Assembly (NCBI RefSeq): GCF_001420605.1
Contig: NZ_LJIZ01000033.1
Coordinates: 1-64,000 of the forward strand
Origin: Bacillus sp. FJAT-25509
Lineage (GTDB): Bacteria > Bacillota > Bacilli > Bacillales > Bacillaceae_G
Direction of reading: 5' to 3'
DNA length: 64,000 bases
The notes under the pieces were generated by a model. That model was not told the origin of the DNA. It made no database searches and worked only from the letters and a program-made list of their open reading frames with translations. The translations under genes and the position numbers were made by a program. Positions 26,158 through 34,014 of this stretch are shown in pieces. How positions within the stretch are numbered: the first letter of the stretch is position 1; every line of letters begins with the position of its first letter.

Positions 26158-26265
26158 TCTCAAACCTCTCATCATATTTAAAATAGCTCCACTTGTGAAA
26201 ATAGTAACATACTTAAATGCATTTTAATTAAAGTAATTTTGAAATTAATATGAAGGTTTTTTAAT

Positions 26266-26300
26266 AAAAAAAGAGCATCCCCCCAGAGATACTCTTTTTA
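26266..26300 (-). terminator. Rho-independent terminator of the WYL gene
   Basis: AAAAAGAGCATC pairs with GATACTCTTTTT with one mismatch, followed on the minus strand by T residues. Confidence 0.75.
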
Positions 26301-26307
26301 GTAAAAC

Positions 26308-27297
26308 TTATTTTTGCAAATTCATATTATACAACTTACTCATTTCCAAAATTTGCTCCTGAACTTTATCAATCACTGATGGCGGACTTATTACCTGAGC
26401 ATCCTTTCCCCAAGTTAAAATCCAAGTAATCAATCCATCACTAATTGCAGCTTTTGTCGTTAAGATGAAATGCTCCTCATCCACTTGCTGAATATCAGCT
26501 TTTAATCCAAAACGATCAAGTACGACATTTAATAATCCTCTTTTGAACTTAATTTTTACGTAATCAGGTTCACCAGCAAACATATTAAAAACCGTACTCA
26601 AGTATTCATCTACATTAAAACGATCATCTGGGAATTTTTCTTCCGTTCTCTTAACTTCTCGCATTCGGTCTACACGGAAATGTCTAAGTTGATCGTCAGG
26701 TAGGCTTTTTGTAATCAGATAATAGTAGTCATTTGACCAAATTACTGCGAGTGGCTTTACTGAATACTTTTTTCCATCATGGCTTAATTCAAATTCTTTC
26801 TTAAAATTATATCGGCCATATTGAAATGTCAGTAATTTTTTCTCAGCAATGGCTTGATGAATTTGATCGATTGAGAAGTGAATTCGGTTACTTTCACTCT
26901 TAATAGCAGTATCTGGGATAATGCCATTGTGAAGCTTTTTGGCTTCGTTTTCACTTGTAAGTTTTTTTAATTTATCAATAATTTTTTTGGTTTCTTGTTT
27001 ATTTAAAAATCTTGAAGCTGTAACAGCATCTACTAATAAACGGAGTTCATGTAATTCAAATAGTCTTTCTTGGTGACTATATGTAGTTGCCTTACCATCT
27101 GAAGCGTTTTCAATTACATCAAAACCAACATCCACTAATACCGATATATCTTTTAAAAATGTATTTTTACTATACGAAAAGTCTTCTTCTCCTGCTGCTA
27201 ATCTCTTTTTTATTTCATCAAACGTAAACTCACGATCAATATCTGTTTTACTTTCTAATAGCTTCATTAGTTTATAGAAACGTTCTCGGTTTTCCAT
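26308..27297 (-). CDS. WYL domain transcriptional regulator (DeoR/YafY-like)
   Basis: The 329-residue protein has an N-terminal DNA-binding part (about 1-75, RFYKLMKLLESKTDIDREF onward) and a WYL domain from about 140 to 235. The latter contains KKLLTFQYGRYNFKK, then VKPLAVIWSNDYYYLI and LRHFRVDRMREV. The WYL triad is changed to W-S-N-D-Y-Y-Y-L, which keeps the aromatic core. A C-terminal WCX region follows. WYL proteins usually sense nucleic acids or nucleotides and often regulate defence or stress genes. CGGAGGAATCC precedes the ATG. Confidence 0.85.
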   Translation of the reverse strand: MENRERFYKLMKLLESKTDIDREFTFDEIKKRLAAGEEDFSYSKNTFLKDISVLVDVGFDVIENASDGKATTYSHQERLFELHELRLLVDAVTASRFLNKQETKKIIDKLKKLTSENEAKKLHNGIIPDTAIKSESNRIHFSIDQIHQAIAEKKLLTFQYGRYNFKKEFELSHDGKKYSVKPLAVIWSNDYYYLITKSLPDDQLRHFRVDRMREVKRTEEKFPDDRFNVDEYLSTVFNMFAGEPDYVKIKFKRGLLNVVLDRFGLKADIQQVDEEHFILTTKAAISDGLITWILTWGKDAQVISPPSVIDKVQEQILEMSKLYNMNLQK

Positions 27298-27422
27298 GGA
27301 TTCCTCCGTTTATTTAGTAAAATTCATAAGATGTATTTTATATGTAACTTAATCTGATTTTAATTTTAACATATTTAATTGGTAAAAATTATGGTTAAAA
27401 AATACTAGTCTTTTTTTACTAG

Positions 27423-27478
27423 AAAAATACCCTATAGAGTAGCTTCTATTAGCTATCTACTCTATAGGGTACTTTTTA
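27423..27478 (-). terminator. Terminator in duplication copy A
   Basis: CCCTATAGAGTAG pairs with CTACTCTATAGGG. On the minus strand TATTTTT follows. The equivalent stem in copy B changed on both sides (CCTATTGA/TCAATAGG), which preserves pairing. Confidence 0.85.
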
Positions 27479-27492
27479 AGGTGGAGATGCTT

Positions 27493-27963
27493 TTATTCGT
27501 TTGATATTATTCCATCATCGTAATCTTTATAAATTGTAACAAATTCCCTTTGGGCTATTATTAAGTCTCTAGGAGTTTTTAAATCAATTAGTGTAATTTC
27601 ACGTTTATGGTTAATTGGTAAGTCTTCTTCTGAATTCCATGAAGCGAAATATTCTATTACGCCACTCTCATTAACAGCCTCTTTAATGTATTCATATAAA
27701 ATCTTCAAACATTTATCACCTTCTGGAGAAATCCGTTTTTCTCCTTTCATTGGAACTTGTTGAGACATCATACATACTTGATGCTTATATTGGAAGTGTT
27801 TAGAGAAACTAAAAATCCTTTTTTCCTCTTGATTATAATTCCTTTCCATATATAAATGTGTAAAATCTAGTTCATTTGCATAAACATTAGGTGAAATAGG
27901 ATTTTTACCAAAGGAACCTTCTTTCAGTCGCATTGGTGAAGAAATATAATGATATTGTGTCAT
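27493..27963 (-). CDS. Duplicated hypothetical protein A (156 residues)
   Basis: The protein begins MTQYHYISSPMRLKEGSFG, with SKHFQYKHQVCMMSQQVPMK, EGDKCLKILYEYIKEAV and a C-terminal PRDLIIAQREFVTIYKDY. It is soluble, without signal peptide. Copy B at 28525 differs at only about 15-20 positions. I recall similar YHYISSP proteins scattered in Bacillaceae without a named domain. The duplication, divergence and accessory position would fit an immunity protein, but no toxin gene is adjacent. AAGGAGGATC leads to the ATG. Confidence 0.7.
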   Translation of the reverse strand: MTQYHYISSPMRLKEGSFGKNPISPNVYANELDFTHLYMERNYNQEEKRIFSFSKHFQYKHQVCMMSQQVPMKGEKRISPEGDKCLKILYEYIKEAVNESGVIEYFASWNSEEDLPINHKREITLIDLKTPRDLIIAQREFVTIYKDYDDGIISNE

Positions 27964-28137
27964 GAATAGATCCTCCTTTTCTAATTAACCGGTACGCCAT
28001 AGAAAGCGTGCACATCTGGAGTACGCTTTGCCGGATGATCGTGATAATAAAATTAACTGAAGCAGCAACACTCTTTGACTGATTATTAAAAGATATTAAT
28101 CTCTGTATCACACCGGAGTAAGTAAGTGAGTTAAAAC

Positions 28138-28166
28138 AAAGCCAAGTTGAATACCTTGGCTTTTTA
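28138..28166. terminator. Hairpin with T-tract, gene unclear
   Basis: AAAGCCAAG pairs with CTTGGCTTT, followed by TTTT on the plus strand and by a weaker T-rich run on the minus strand. It most likely ended the decayed minus-strand gene at 28211. Confidence 0.7.
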
Positions 28167-28210
28167 ATCGTTTATTAGCTTATTTGTACAGGAATAATTT
28201 AGAAGGTTTT

Positions 28211-28385
28211 TTATAAGTATTCATCTATTTCCTTTTGTAAGGATTCACTAAAACTATATAGATAGATAAGTTTATTTACTCTAAAAACATACTCAATAAA
28301 CTCCCCTTGGGATTGATATTCTTTAATAATTGTATTATTTATTTTTTTGTTTTAATAGGTATAGAATCTATAATCTCTATAAGAT
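28211..28385 (-). pseudogene. C-terminal remnant between the two duplication copies
   Basis: On the minus strand a frame without a start reads IIKEYQSQGEFIEYVFRVNK, then LIYLYSFSESLQKEIDEYL and a stop at 28211-28213. Its upstream end runs into copy B of the duplication. It is probably the remains of a gene cut by the duplication event. The family is not recognised. Confidence 0.35.
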
Positions 28386-28451
28386 GTATTTAATTTAATT
28401 TTAATATTTAATTGGTAAAAATGATGGTTAAATAACACTAGTCTATTTTCA

Positions 28452-28510
28452 CTAGAAAAGTATCCTATTGATTAGCTTTTTAGGTGCTTACTCAATAGGG
28501 TACTTTTTAA
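28452..28510 (-). terminator. Terminator in duplication copy B
   Basis: CCTATTGA pairs with TCAATAGG, with an imperfect extension TTAG/CTTA. It is the equivalent of the copy A stem, with compensating base changes. Confidence 0.75.
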
Positions 28511-28524
28511 GGTGGAGATGCATT

Positions 28525-28995
28525 TTATTCGTTTGATATTATTCCATCATCGTAGTCCTTATAAATTGTAACAAACTCCCTTTGGGCTATTATTAAGTCT
28601 CTTGGAGATTTTAAATCTGTTAGTGTCATTTCCCGTTTATGGCTAATTGGTAAGTCTTCTTCTGAATTCAATGAAGCGAAATATTCTATTACGCCACTCT
28701 CATTAACAGCCTCTTTAATGTATTCATATAAAATCTTCAAACATTTATCACCTTCTGGAGAAATCCGTTTTTCTCCTTTCATTGGAACTTGTTGAGACAT
28801 CATCCATACTTGATGCTTAAATTGGAAGTGTTTAGAGAAACTAAAAATCCTTTTTTCCTCTAGATCATAATTCCTTTCAATATATAGATGTGTAAAATCT
28901 AGTTCATTTGCATAAACATTAGGAGAAATAGGATTGTCACCAAATGTACCTTCTTTCAGTCGCATTGGTGAAGAAATATAATGATATTGTGTCAT
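28525..28995 (-). CDS. Duplicated hypothetical protein B (156 residues)
   Basis: The paralogue of protein A has the same length and the same start MTQYHYISSPMRLKEG. Differences cluster at positions such as TFGDN for SFGKN, NYDLEEK for NYNQEEK and ISHKREMTLTDL for INHKREITLIDL, mostly conservative. The reading frame is intact, so both copies appear to be under selection. Ribosome binding site and spacing are the same as in copy A. The function is unknown. Confidence 0.7.
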   Translation of the reverse strand: MTQYHYISSPMRLKEGTFGDNPISPNVYANELDFTHLYIERNYDLEEKRIFSFSKHFQFKHQVWMMSQQVPMKGEKRISPEGDKCLKILYEYIKEAVNESGVIEYFASLNSEEDLPISHKREMTLTDLKSPRDLIIAQREFVTIYKDYDDGIISNE

Positions 28996-29085
28996 GAATA
29001 GATCCTCCTTTTCTAATTAACCGGATGATTCTAATATTAAACTTAACTAAATCAGCAACTCTCTTAATCTGATTTTTAGAGATAG

Positions 29086-29516
29086 ACCACGTAGCTTTTT
29101 TAGATTTTATCCTCGATACAGCCTCTGATTTTGAAAGCCCCTTACCAATCTATACGCCTCCCGATTTCACGGTAGCTGCAAGTGACTATATGTGAAAATC
29201 TTAACATACTAATCAATAGAAAATTATGGTATTTATGATAAAACATTGAACTTTTAGTAAATTTTACGAGTTATTTCTATTTAAAAAATTATATTGTCTC
29301 ACTTTTTTTGCCTTTAGATTAACGACACTTCCTATTGTCTACATCAAATAATACTCGTTCTTTTTCTTTTATGATTCTAGTGCGAAAGTCCTCGTCCAAA
29401 AAGACTAAAAACGAAATAAGCGTGATATCAAAATGTAAACAAGCATACACATTAAATATTGATTCCCAAAATTCTCCATTTCACATATACCAATAAAATT
29501 GTACAGGAGGTCAGGA
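29086..29516. other. Gap before the amino-acid transporter operon
   Basis: On the minus strand near 29040-29150 an open frame without a start reads GLSKSEAVSRIKSKKATW and SISKNQIKRVADLVKFNI, probably a decayed gene upstream of protein B. The rest is AT-rich and must hold the transporter promoter. TTGATT at 29459 is a possible -35, but no matching -10 is clear. Confidence 0.35.
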
Positions 29517-30245
29517 ATGATTGAATTTAAACATGTAAATAAGTTTTATGGCGATTTTCAAGTCTTGAAAGATATTAATCTCACAATCAATAAAGGTGAA
29601 GTTGTTGTTGTGATTGGGCCGTCTGGTTCTGGTAAGAGTACTTTGTTACGTTGTATCAATCATCTGGAATCAATTAATAACGGGACACTTACGGTCAGTG
29701 GGATTTCTGTTGGGGATAAAAAAACAGATCTCAATAAGTTAAGACGGAATATTGGAATGGTTTTTCAGCATTTTTATTTGTATCCGCACAAAACTGTGCT
29801 TGAAAATATCACTCTCGCTCCTATGAAAGCATTGGGCCAATCTAGAGAAGTTGCTGATGAAACAGCCAAACATTTTCTTGAAAAGGTAGGCATTTTAGAG
29901 AAGTCGAAATCTTATCCTTCCCAGCTTTCTGGTGGTCAGCAACAACGTGTAGCAATAGCCCGCGGACTTACGATGAAACCGGATATTATGCTTTTTGATG
30001 AACCTACTTCGGCACTTGATCCTGAAATGATTGGTGAAGTGCTAGATGTTATGAAGACTCTTGCTAGGGAAGGCATGACGATGGTTGTCGTGACTCATGA
30101 GATGGGCTTTGCCAGAGAGGTTGCCGACCGAATCGTCTTTATGGACGAGGGTCGCATATTAGAAGAAGCAACTCCGGCTGAGTTTTATGAGAACCCGCGT
30201 GAAGAACGGGCTCGCTTATTTCTCAGTCGTATATTAAATCATTAA
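29517..30245 (+). CDS. Polar amino-acid ABC transporter ATP-binding protein (GlnQ-like)
   Basis: The 242-residue protein starts at the ATG behind AGGAGGTCAGGA. Walker [11 protein letters not shown]-loop in [16 protein letters not shown], signature [15 protein letters not shown], Walker [15 protein letters not shown] and switch histidine VVTHEMGFA are all intact. The sequence is typical of GlnQ-type subunits of glutamine, glutamate or cystine importers. It is the first gene of a four-gene operon with a binding lipoprotein and two permeases. No control site was recognised upstream. Confidence 0.93.
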   Translation: MIEFKHVNKFYGDFQVLKDINLTINKGEVVVVIGPSGSGKSTLLRCINHLESINNGTLTVSGISVGDKKTDLNKLRRNIGMVFQHFYLYPHKTVLENITLAPMKALGQSREVADETAKHFLEKVGILEKSKSYPSQLSGGQQQRVAIARGLTMKPDIMLFDEPTSALDPEMIGEVLDVMKTLAREGMTMVVVTHEMGFAREVADRIVFMDEGRILEEATPAEFYENPREERARLFLSRILNH

Positions 30246-30259
30246 TAGGAGGTAATGGA

Positions 30260-31057
30260 ATGTTTTTAAAAAAATTCATAAAAATGGCTTTGGTTTCAAC
30301 TACGGCCGCCTTAGTTCTTGCAGGTTGTGGTGGTAAGGATGATTCTAAAAGTAAGGATGCTCTTGCACGTATTAAGGATGATAAGAAAATCGTATTTGGC
30401 GTAAAATATGACACTCGTTTATTCGGATTGAAAAACCCATCAACAGGTAAAGTAGAAGGATTTGATATTGACCTTTCCAAAGCACTGGCAAAAGAAATGT
30501 TTGGCAATGATGTTAAACCAGAATACATAGAGGTTACTTCAAAAACTAGGGTTGGCCTCTTAAATAATGGTAAAGTTGATGCGGTAGTCGCTACAATGAC
30601 CATTAATGAAGAACGTAAAAAAGAAGTAGATTTTACTGATGTTTACTTTAATGCGGGACAATCTTTGCTTGTGAAAAAAGGCAGTAAAGTTCATGGACTT
30701 GCTGACTTGAAAAAAGGGACAAAAGTGCTTGCTGTTAAAGGGTCCACTTCCGCTGTAAATATTCGTCAGAAAGCTCCTAATACAACAGTACTAGAATTCG
30801 AAAATTATGCTGAAGCATTTACAGCCTTAAAAGCTGGTAAAGGTGATGCCCTAACGACTGATGACTCAATCCTTTATGGTATGAAAGAAGAAGATCCTTC
30901 ATTTGAATTAGTAGGTGGAACTTTTACCCAAGAACCTTATGGAATCGCTGTTAAAAAAGGCAATAAAGATCTTGTTGACGCATTAAATAAAGCATTAAAA
31001 AGCCTGAAAGAATCAGGTAAATACGATGAAATTAAGAATAAATGGATTAAAAAATAA
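30260..31057 (+). CDS. Polar amino-acid binding lipoprotein (SBP_bac_3, GlnH-like)
   Basis: The 265-residue protein has a lipoprotein signal with LVLAGCGG (lipidated cysteine near residue 23). The mature part is a family 3 solute-binding domain: IVFGVKYDTRLFGLKNPSTG, FDIDLSKALAKEMFG, the arginine in SKTRVGLLNNGKVDAVVATM, and ALTTDDSILYG. The arginine and aspartate bind the ligand's amino-acid group. TR and KYDTRLFG suggest a glutamate/aspartate or glutamine ligand. TAGGAGGTAA precedes the ATG. Confidence 0.92.
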   Translation: MFLKKFIKMALVSTTAALVLAGCGGKDDSKSKDALARIKDDKKIVFGVKYDTRLFGLKNPSTGKVEGFDIDLSKALAKEMFGNDVKPEYIEVTSKTRVGLLNNGKVDAVVATMTINEERKKEVDFTDVYFNAGQSLLVKKGSKVHGLADLKKGTKVLAVKGSTSAVNIRQKAPNTTVLEFENYAEAFTALKAGKGDALTTDDSILYGMKEEDPSFELVGGTFTQEPYGIAVKKGNKDLVDALNKALKSLKESGKYDEIKNKWIKK

Positions 31058-31081
31058 TTATTGATATTATCGTTGGGATCT

Positions 31082-31114
31082 GCAGAGTCCGTAATTTTAC
31101 GGACCTGCTTTTCC
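31082..31114 (+). promoter_or_regulatory. Intercistronic hairpin between binding protein and permease genes
   Basis: GCAG, a bulged A, GTCCGTAA, a two-base loop TT, then TTACGGAC and CTGC form a 12-bp stem followed by TTTTCC. The weak T-tract suggests partial termination or an mRNA 3' end stabiliser. Either would favour the binding protein over the membrane subunits, which is usual for such operons. Confidence 0.6.
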
Positions 31115-31135
31115 TGATAATTAGGAGGAAATCCT

Positions 31136-31774
31136 TTGATTGATTTCTCGATACTAACGGATCATATGGAGTATTTTTTAGAAGGATTAAGAGTAACCAT
31201 TTTAACTAGTTTAATTGCTTTGTTGTGTAGCTTTATTTTAGGAACAATAATTGCTGTTATGCGAATTGCTCCAATTAAACCGCTTAACTGGTTAGGTTCG
31301 GTATATGTTGAATTTATACGTAATATCCCTGTACTAGTTGTTATTTTTTTCACTTACTTAGCTGGAAGCTATAGTGGGATGGTTGCAGGAACGATTGGAT
31401 TAACCATCTATACAGCAGCCTTCATTGCCGAAGCAATTCGTGCCGGTATACTTTCTGTTCCAAAAGGACAAATGGAAGCGGCTCGCTCAACAGGATTGAG
31501 TTACGGACAGGCAATGAGATTAATTATACTTCCCCAGGCGATTAAAATCGTCATCCCTCCTCTTGGCAACCAATTTCTAAATTTAGTAAAAAATTCATCT
31601 TTATTAGCAGTCGTAGCTGGTGGAGATTTAATGTATCAGGGCGATCTAATATCTGCAATGACTTACGTAACGTTTGATACTTATATTTTTGTAGCCTTAT
31701 TCTACTTAGTCTTAACGATTCCTTTAAGTATTGGTGTGGGATATTTAGAAAAACGCTTGGCAAGAAGTAATTAA
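31136..31774 (+). CDS. Polar amino-acid ABC transporter permease, first subunit
   Basis: The 212-residue protein has five membrane helices and the permease EAA loop EAIRAGILSVPKGQMEAARSTGLS, followed by IILPQAIKIVIPP, the signature of HisMQ-type permeases. It starts with TTG, five bases after an AGGAGGAAA. It forms a heterodimer with the next gene product and couples to the ATPase. Confidence 0.92.
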   Translation: MIDFSILTDHMEYFLEGLRVTILTSLIALLCSFILGTIIAVMRIAPIKPLNWLGSVYVEFIRNIPVLVVIFFTYLAGSYSGMVAGTIGLTIYTAAFIAEAIRAGILSVPKGQMEAARSTGLSYGQAMRLIILPQAIKIVIPPLGNQFLNLVKNSSLLAVVAGGDLMYQGDLISAMTYVTFDTYIFVALFYLVLTIPLSIGVGYLEKRLARSN

Positions 31775-31786
31775 GGAGGTGGATGA

Positions 31787-32449
31787 ATGGATTTTCTGCA
31801 GCCGTTCGCTGATGTATATACACTAGATCATATCAAGTTTTTACTAGAAGGATTTTGGGTCACCCTTAAGGTCGCTGCCATTTCAATTGTCCTAAGTTTC
31901 ATTATTGGTGGACTTATTGGTACGCTTAGATATACAAAGATTCCTGTTGTTACTCAATTACTAACCGCGATTGTTGAGATTATACGGAACCTGCCTTTAC
32001 TACTGATTATTTTCTTTACGTATTTTGCCCTACCAGAAATCGGGATTGAAATGAAAATAACGACAGCTACCATCGCAGCATTAACGGTTTTTGAATCAGC
32101 TATGATTTCAGAGATTATTCGAAGTGGATTAAACTCGATCGAAAAAGGACAGATTGAAGCGGCTCGTGCGTCCGGCCTCAATTACACTCAGACATTACGT
32201 TATATTGTCTTGCCTCAAGCATTGAGACGAATGGTTCCGCCGATTGTTAGTCAATTTATTTCTTTACTAAAAGATACATGTTTAGCTGTTGTTATTGCAT
32301 TGCCGGACTTATTGCATAATGGACAGATTATTTATGCGCAGAAGGAATCTTATGTGATCCCTGTTATGGTGATGGTTTCGTTGATGTATTTTATTGTTAA
32401 TTATGTTTTGTCTTTGGTTGCGCGTAGATTGGAAATAAAGCAGTCTTGA
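31787..32449 (+). CDS. Polar amino-acid ABC transporter permease, second subunit
   Basis: The 220-residue partner permease has five membrane helices and the EAA loop IIRSGLNSIEKGQIEAARASGLN with IVLPQALRRMVPP. It follows the first permease by 12 bp with AAGGAGGTGGATGA before the ATG. It is the last gene of the operon, and a terminator follows. Confidence 0.92.
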   Translation: MDFLQPFADVYTLDHIKFLLEGFWVTLKVAAISIVLSFIIGGLIGTLRYTKIPVVTQLLTAIVEIIRNLPLLLIIFFTYFALPEIGIEMKITTATIAALTVFESAMISEIIRSGLNSIEKGQIEAARASGLNYTQTLRYIVLPQALRRMVPPIVSQFISLLKDTCLAVVIALPDLLHNGQIIYAQKESYVIPVMVMVSLMYFIVNYVLSLVARRLEIKQS

Positions 32450-32450
32450 G

Positions 32451-32483
32451 AAATCTGGTTCATTTATTGGGCCGGATTTTTTT
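32451..32483 (+). terminator. Rho-independent terminator of the transporter operon
   Basis: AAATCTGG pairs with CCGGATTT (one wobble), followed by TTTTT, directly after the second permease gene. Confidence 0.8.
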
Positions 32484-32520
32484 GATGTAAAATAATTAAA
32501 TTTCGTCGATAGAAAGAAAT

Positions 32521-32563
32521 AAAAAAATCCCCCTTTTAAATGGATCTTATATTGGAGGATTTT
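32521..32563 (-). terminator. Rho-independent terminator of a minus-strand operon
   Basis: On the minus strand AAAATCCTCC pairs with GGGGGATTTT, then T residues. It lies 25 bp after the 54-residue gene. Confidence 0.75.
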
Positions 32564-32587
32564 GCATATCTTTAATGAATTCATCAA

Positions 32588-32752
32588 TTACATTCTTCCA
32601 ATTAATACGATTATAAATGCTCCTAATCCTAAAGATATAAGTAATAGTATACTTGAAAAAATTATAATATATTTTTGTTTTCTCATTAAACCAATAACTA
32701 AAGAAAATAATGAAAAAAGAAACATAAAAATAATAATAATTGAAATGGGCAT
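32588..32752 (-). CDS. Small two-helix membrane protein of 54 residues
   Basis: The frame starts at an ATG with AAGGAGATATATT in front, within the operon of the 194-residue gene upstream. It encodes two hydrophobic helices, SIIIIFMFLFSLFSLVIGLM and IIIFSSILLLISLGLGAFI, separated by the basic turn RKQKY. A terminator follows. A 73-codon open frame on the opposite strand is explained by this gene. The family is not recognised. Confidence 0.65.
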   Translation of the reverse strand: MPISIIIIFMFLFSLFSLVIGLMRKQKYIIIFSSILLLISLGLGAFIIVLIGRM

Positions 32753-32768
32753 AATATATCTCCTTGAC

Positions 32769-33353
32769 TTAATACTTAGTTAGAATAGTTTGTAATACTT
32801 TCTCTTTATATATAATGAAAGTCAATTTAACATTTCTCTCTTTATCAAGATACGTTAACGTTTCTCCTATTTCTTCAAACGAGTGAATGTAGTTATTACC
32901 GTACTTATTTATAATAGTAGATATATCATCTCCTTTTCCAATCCCTTTATTAGTTTTTAGTTTAGGATCTTCAGAAAAAATACTATTAATTTTGTTGTTT
33001 TTAATTCCTATATAAAAATTCTTAAATTGATAGTTTCTATCATTTTCAACAGAAAGTATTACTACTATATCTGTGTGTTTAACTGTACTACCATATTTGC
33101 TTTTTAGATCTACCAATAGTTCAGGTGTAACTTGTTTATCAATCATAATTTCATTCATTCCTTCATTTTTTAGTGAAGTACTTTCTAGTAGTCTATTTTT
33201 TACTAAAATAGAAGTACGCTCAACAATGAAAAAACCTATTAATAGCAATACAATAATTCCAAATAGTAACGTAATATACTTCCAGGGGATTAGTTTAAAT
33301 AATAGATTCCCTAGAATTAGTAATAAAATTAAAACTAAGACTTTTATTATCAT
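32769..33353 (-). CDS. Membrane protein with external domain, unknown function
   Basis: The 194-residue protein starts at an ATG behind GGGGGAAT. An earlier in-frame ATG at 33395 lacks a site. Two adjacent membrane helices (IIKVLVLILLLILGNLLF and YITLLFGIIVLLLIGFFIV) are followed by a domain of about 135 residues with ISTIINKYGNNYIHSFEE and VKLTFIIYKEKVLQTI. That strand-rich end resembles small lipoprotein-type domains. It is first in a two-gene operon with the 54-residue protein. Confidence 0.55.
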   Translation of the reverse strand: MIIKVLVLILLLILGNLLFKLIPWKYITLLFGIIVLLLIGFFIVERTSILVKNRLLESTSLKNEGMNEIMIDKQVTPELLVDLKSKYGSTVKHTDIVVILSVENDRNYQFKNFYIGIKNNKINSIFSEDPKLKTNKGIGKGDDISTIINKYGNNYIHSFEEIGETLTYLDKERNVKLTFIIYKEKVLQTILTKY

Positions 33354-33519
33354 TTTTTTATTCCCCCAAACTTTTACGAAATGTAGATATTCCATGACCT
33401 TTAACTACAAAAAATAGCGAAGGCTTCCTAAATTAACAGTGAAGGCTTCGCTTATTTGATTTGCACGAACTTTTTTAGTGTCCTTTTTAAAAGTCTCTTC
33501 CACATCATCTAGTTCATAG
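33354..33519. other. Short intergenic region with hairpin
   Basis: GCGAAGGCTTCC and the inverted GTGAAGGCTTCGC near 33416-33452 form an imperfect palindrome. It could be the terminator of the minus-strand gene pair ending at 33520. Confidence 0.4.
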
Positions 33520-33999
33520 TTATTCATCTTGTGATAGATGATTTAATGAATCAATTTTTAGTTTTTCTAAATTAATTGGATTTTCACTATCAGCATTGAT
33601 CAACCATTGATAGACAGGAATCATATTCATATCTTTTTCCCAACATTTTTCAAATAGCTTAGAAACTTCTTTTGATACATAAAAATTCACCTTATGATTG
33701 ACACTTGGTTTAAATTCAATAAAAGCTTCTGCAAGTTCTAATAGTGCATCTTGTTTTTCTTCTGTTAAATTATCAAAAGTATATACTCTCACAAAGATTA
33801 AATTTCTATCATCATCCCAGTCTTTTAAAAAAACAGGATGTAAATCTTTAAAATCATTAGGTGTTCCTGCCCTACGAACATCTTCCAGTACCAAATAACC
33901 TATTTTTTCATAATAACCCTTTTTTATTTCTTTTATTGTAAAAATCATATGGTTTTTATAATTCAAATCCAATTGTAATAAAAATTGATAATTTACCAA
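33520..33999 (-). CDS. Cytosolic protein paired with a putative secreted toxin, possible immunity protein
   Basis: The 159-residue protein probably starts at a TTG with AAAGGAG eight bases upstream. The GTG three codons earlier abuts the site. It is soluble and acidic, with WDDDRNLIFVRVYTFDN, LLELAEAFIEFKPSVNHKVN and a C-terminal helix. The family is not recognised. It begins a few bases after the stop of the secreted protein gene, the arrangement expected for an immunity partner. The immunity role is an inference from position only. Confidence 0.5.
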   Translation of the reverse strand: MVNYQFLLQLDLNYKNHMIFTIKEIKKGYYEKIGYLVLEDVRRAGTPNDFKDLHPVFLKDWDDDRNLIFVRVYTFDNLTEEKQDALLELAEAFIEFKPSVNHKVNFYVSKEVSKLFEKCWEKDMNMIPVYQWLINADSENPINLEKLKIDSLNHLSQDE

Positions 34000-34014
34000 A
34001 AAAAACACTCCTTT

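Larger units (their letters stand above)
27327..28085. repeat. Tandem duplication, copy A
   Basis: This roughly 700-bp block, with the 156-residue gene, its terminator and upstream sequence, is repeated at about 28376-29085. Copy A carries an extra 42 bp between two CCGG tetranucleotides near 28000-28040. The insert contains AAAGCGT and ACGCTTT as a small inverted repeat. Borders are approximate because the flanks have diverged. Confidence 0.8.
28376..29085. repeat. Tandem duplication, copy B
   Basis: Partner of the block at 27327-28085. The coding part is much better conserved than the flanks. In the upstream flank both copies keep an open minus-strand frame with a shared VA..V.FNI..IIR pattern. 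Confidence 0.8.

Noticed and set aside
27905-28111. A 68-codon minus-strand frame upstream of duplicated protein A
   Set aside because: It overlaps the start of that gene in another frame and has no ribosome binding site of its own. I treat it as part of the decayed upstream sequence.
32562-32783. A 73-codon plus-strand open frame
   Set aside because: It has no ribosome binding site and lies opposite a well-formed minus-strand membrane-protein gene (32588-32752).
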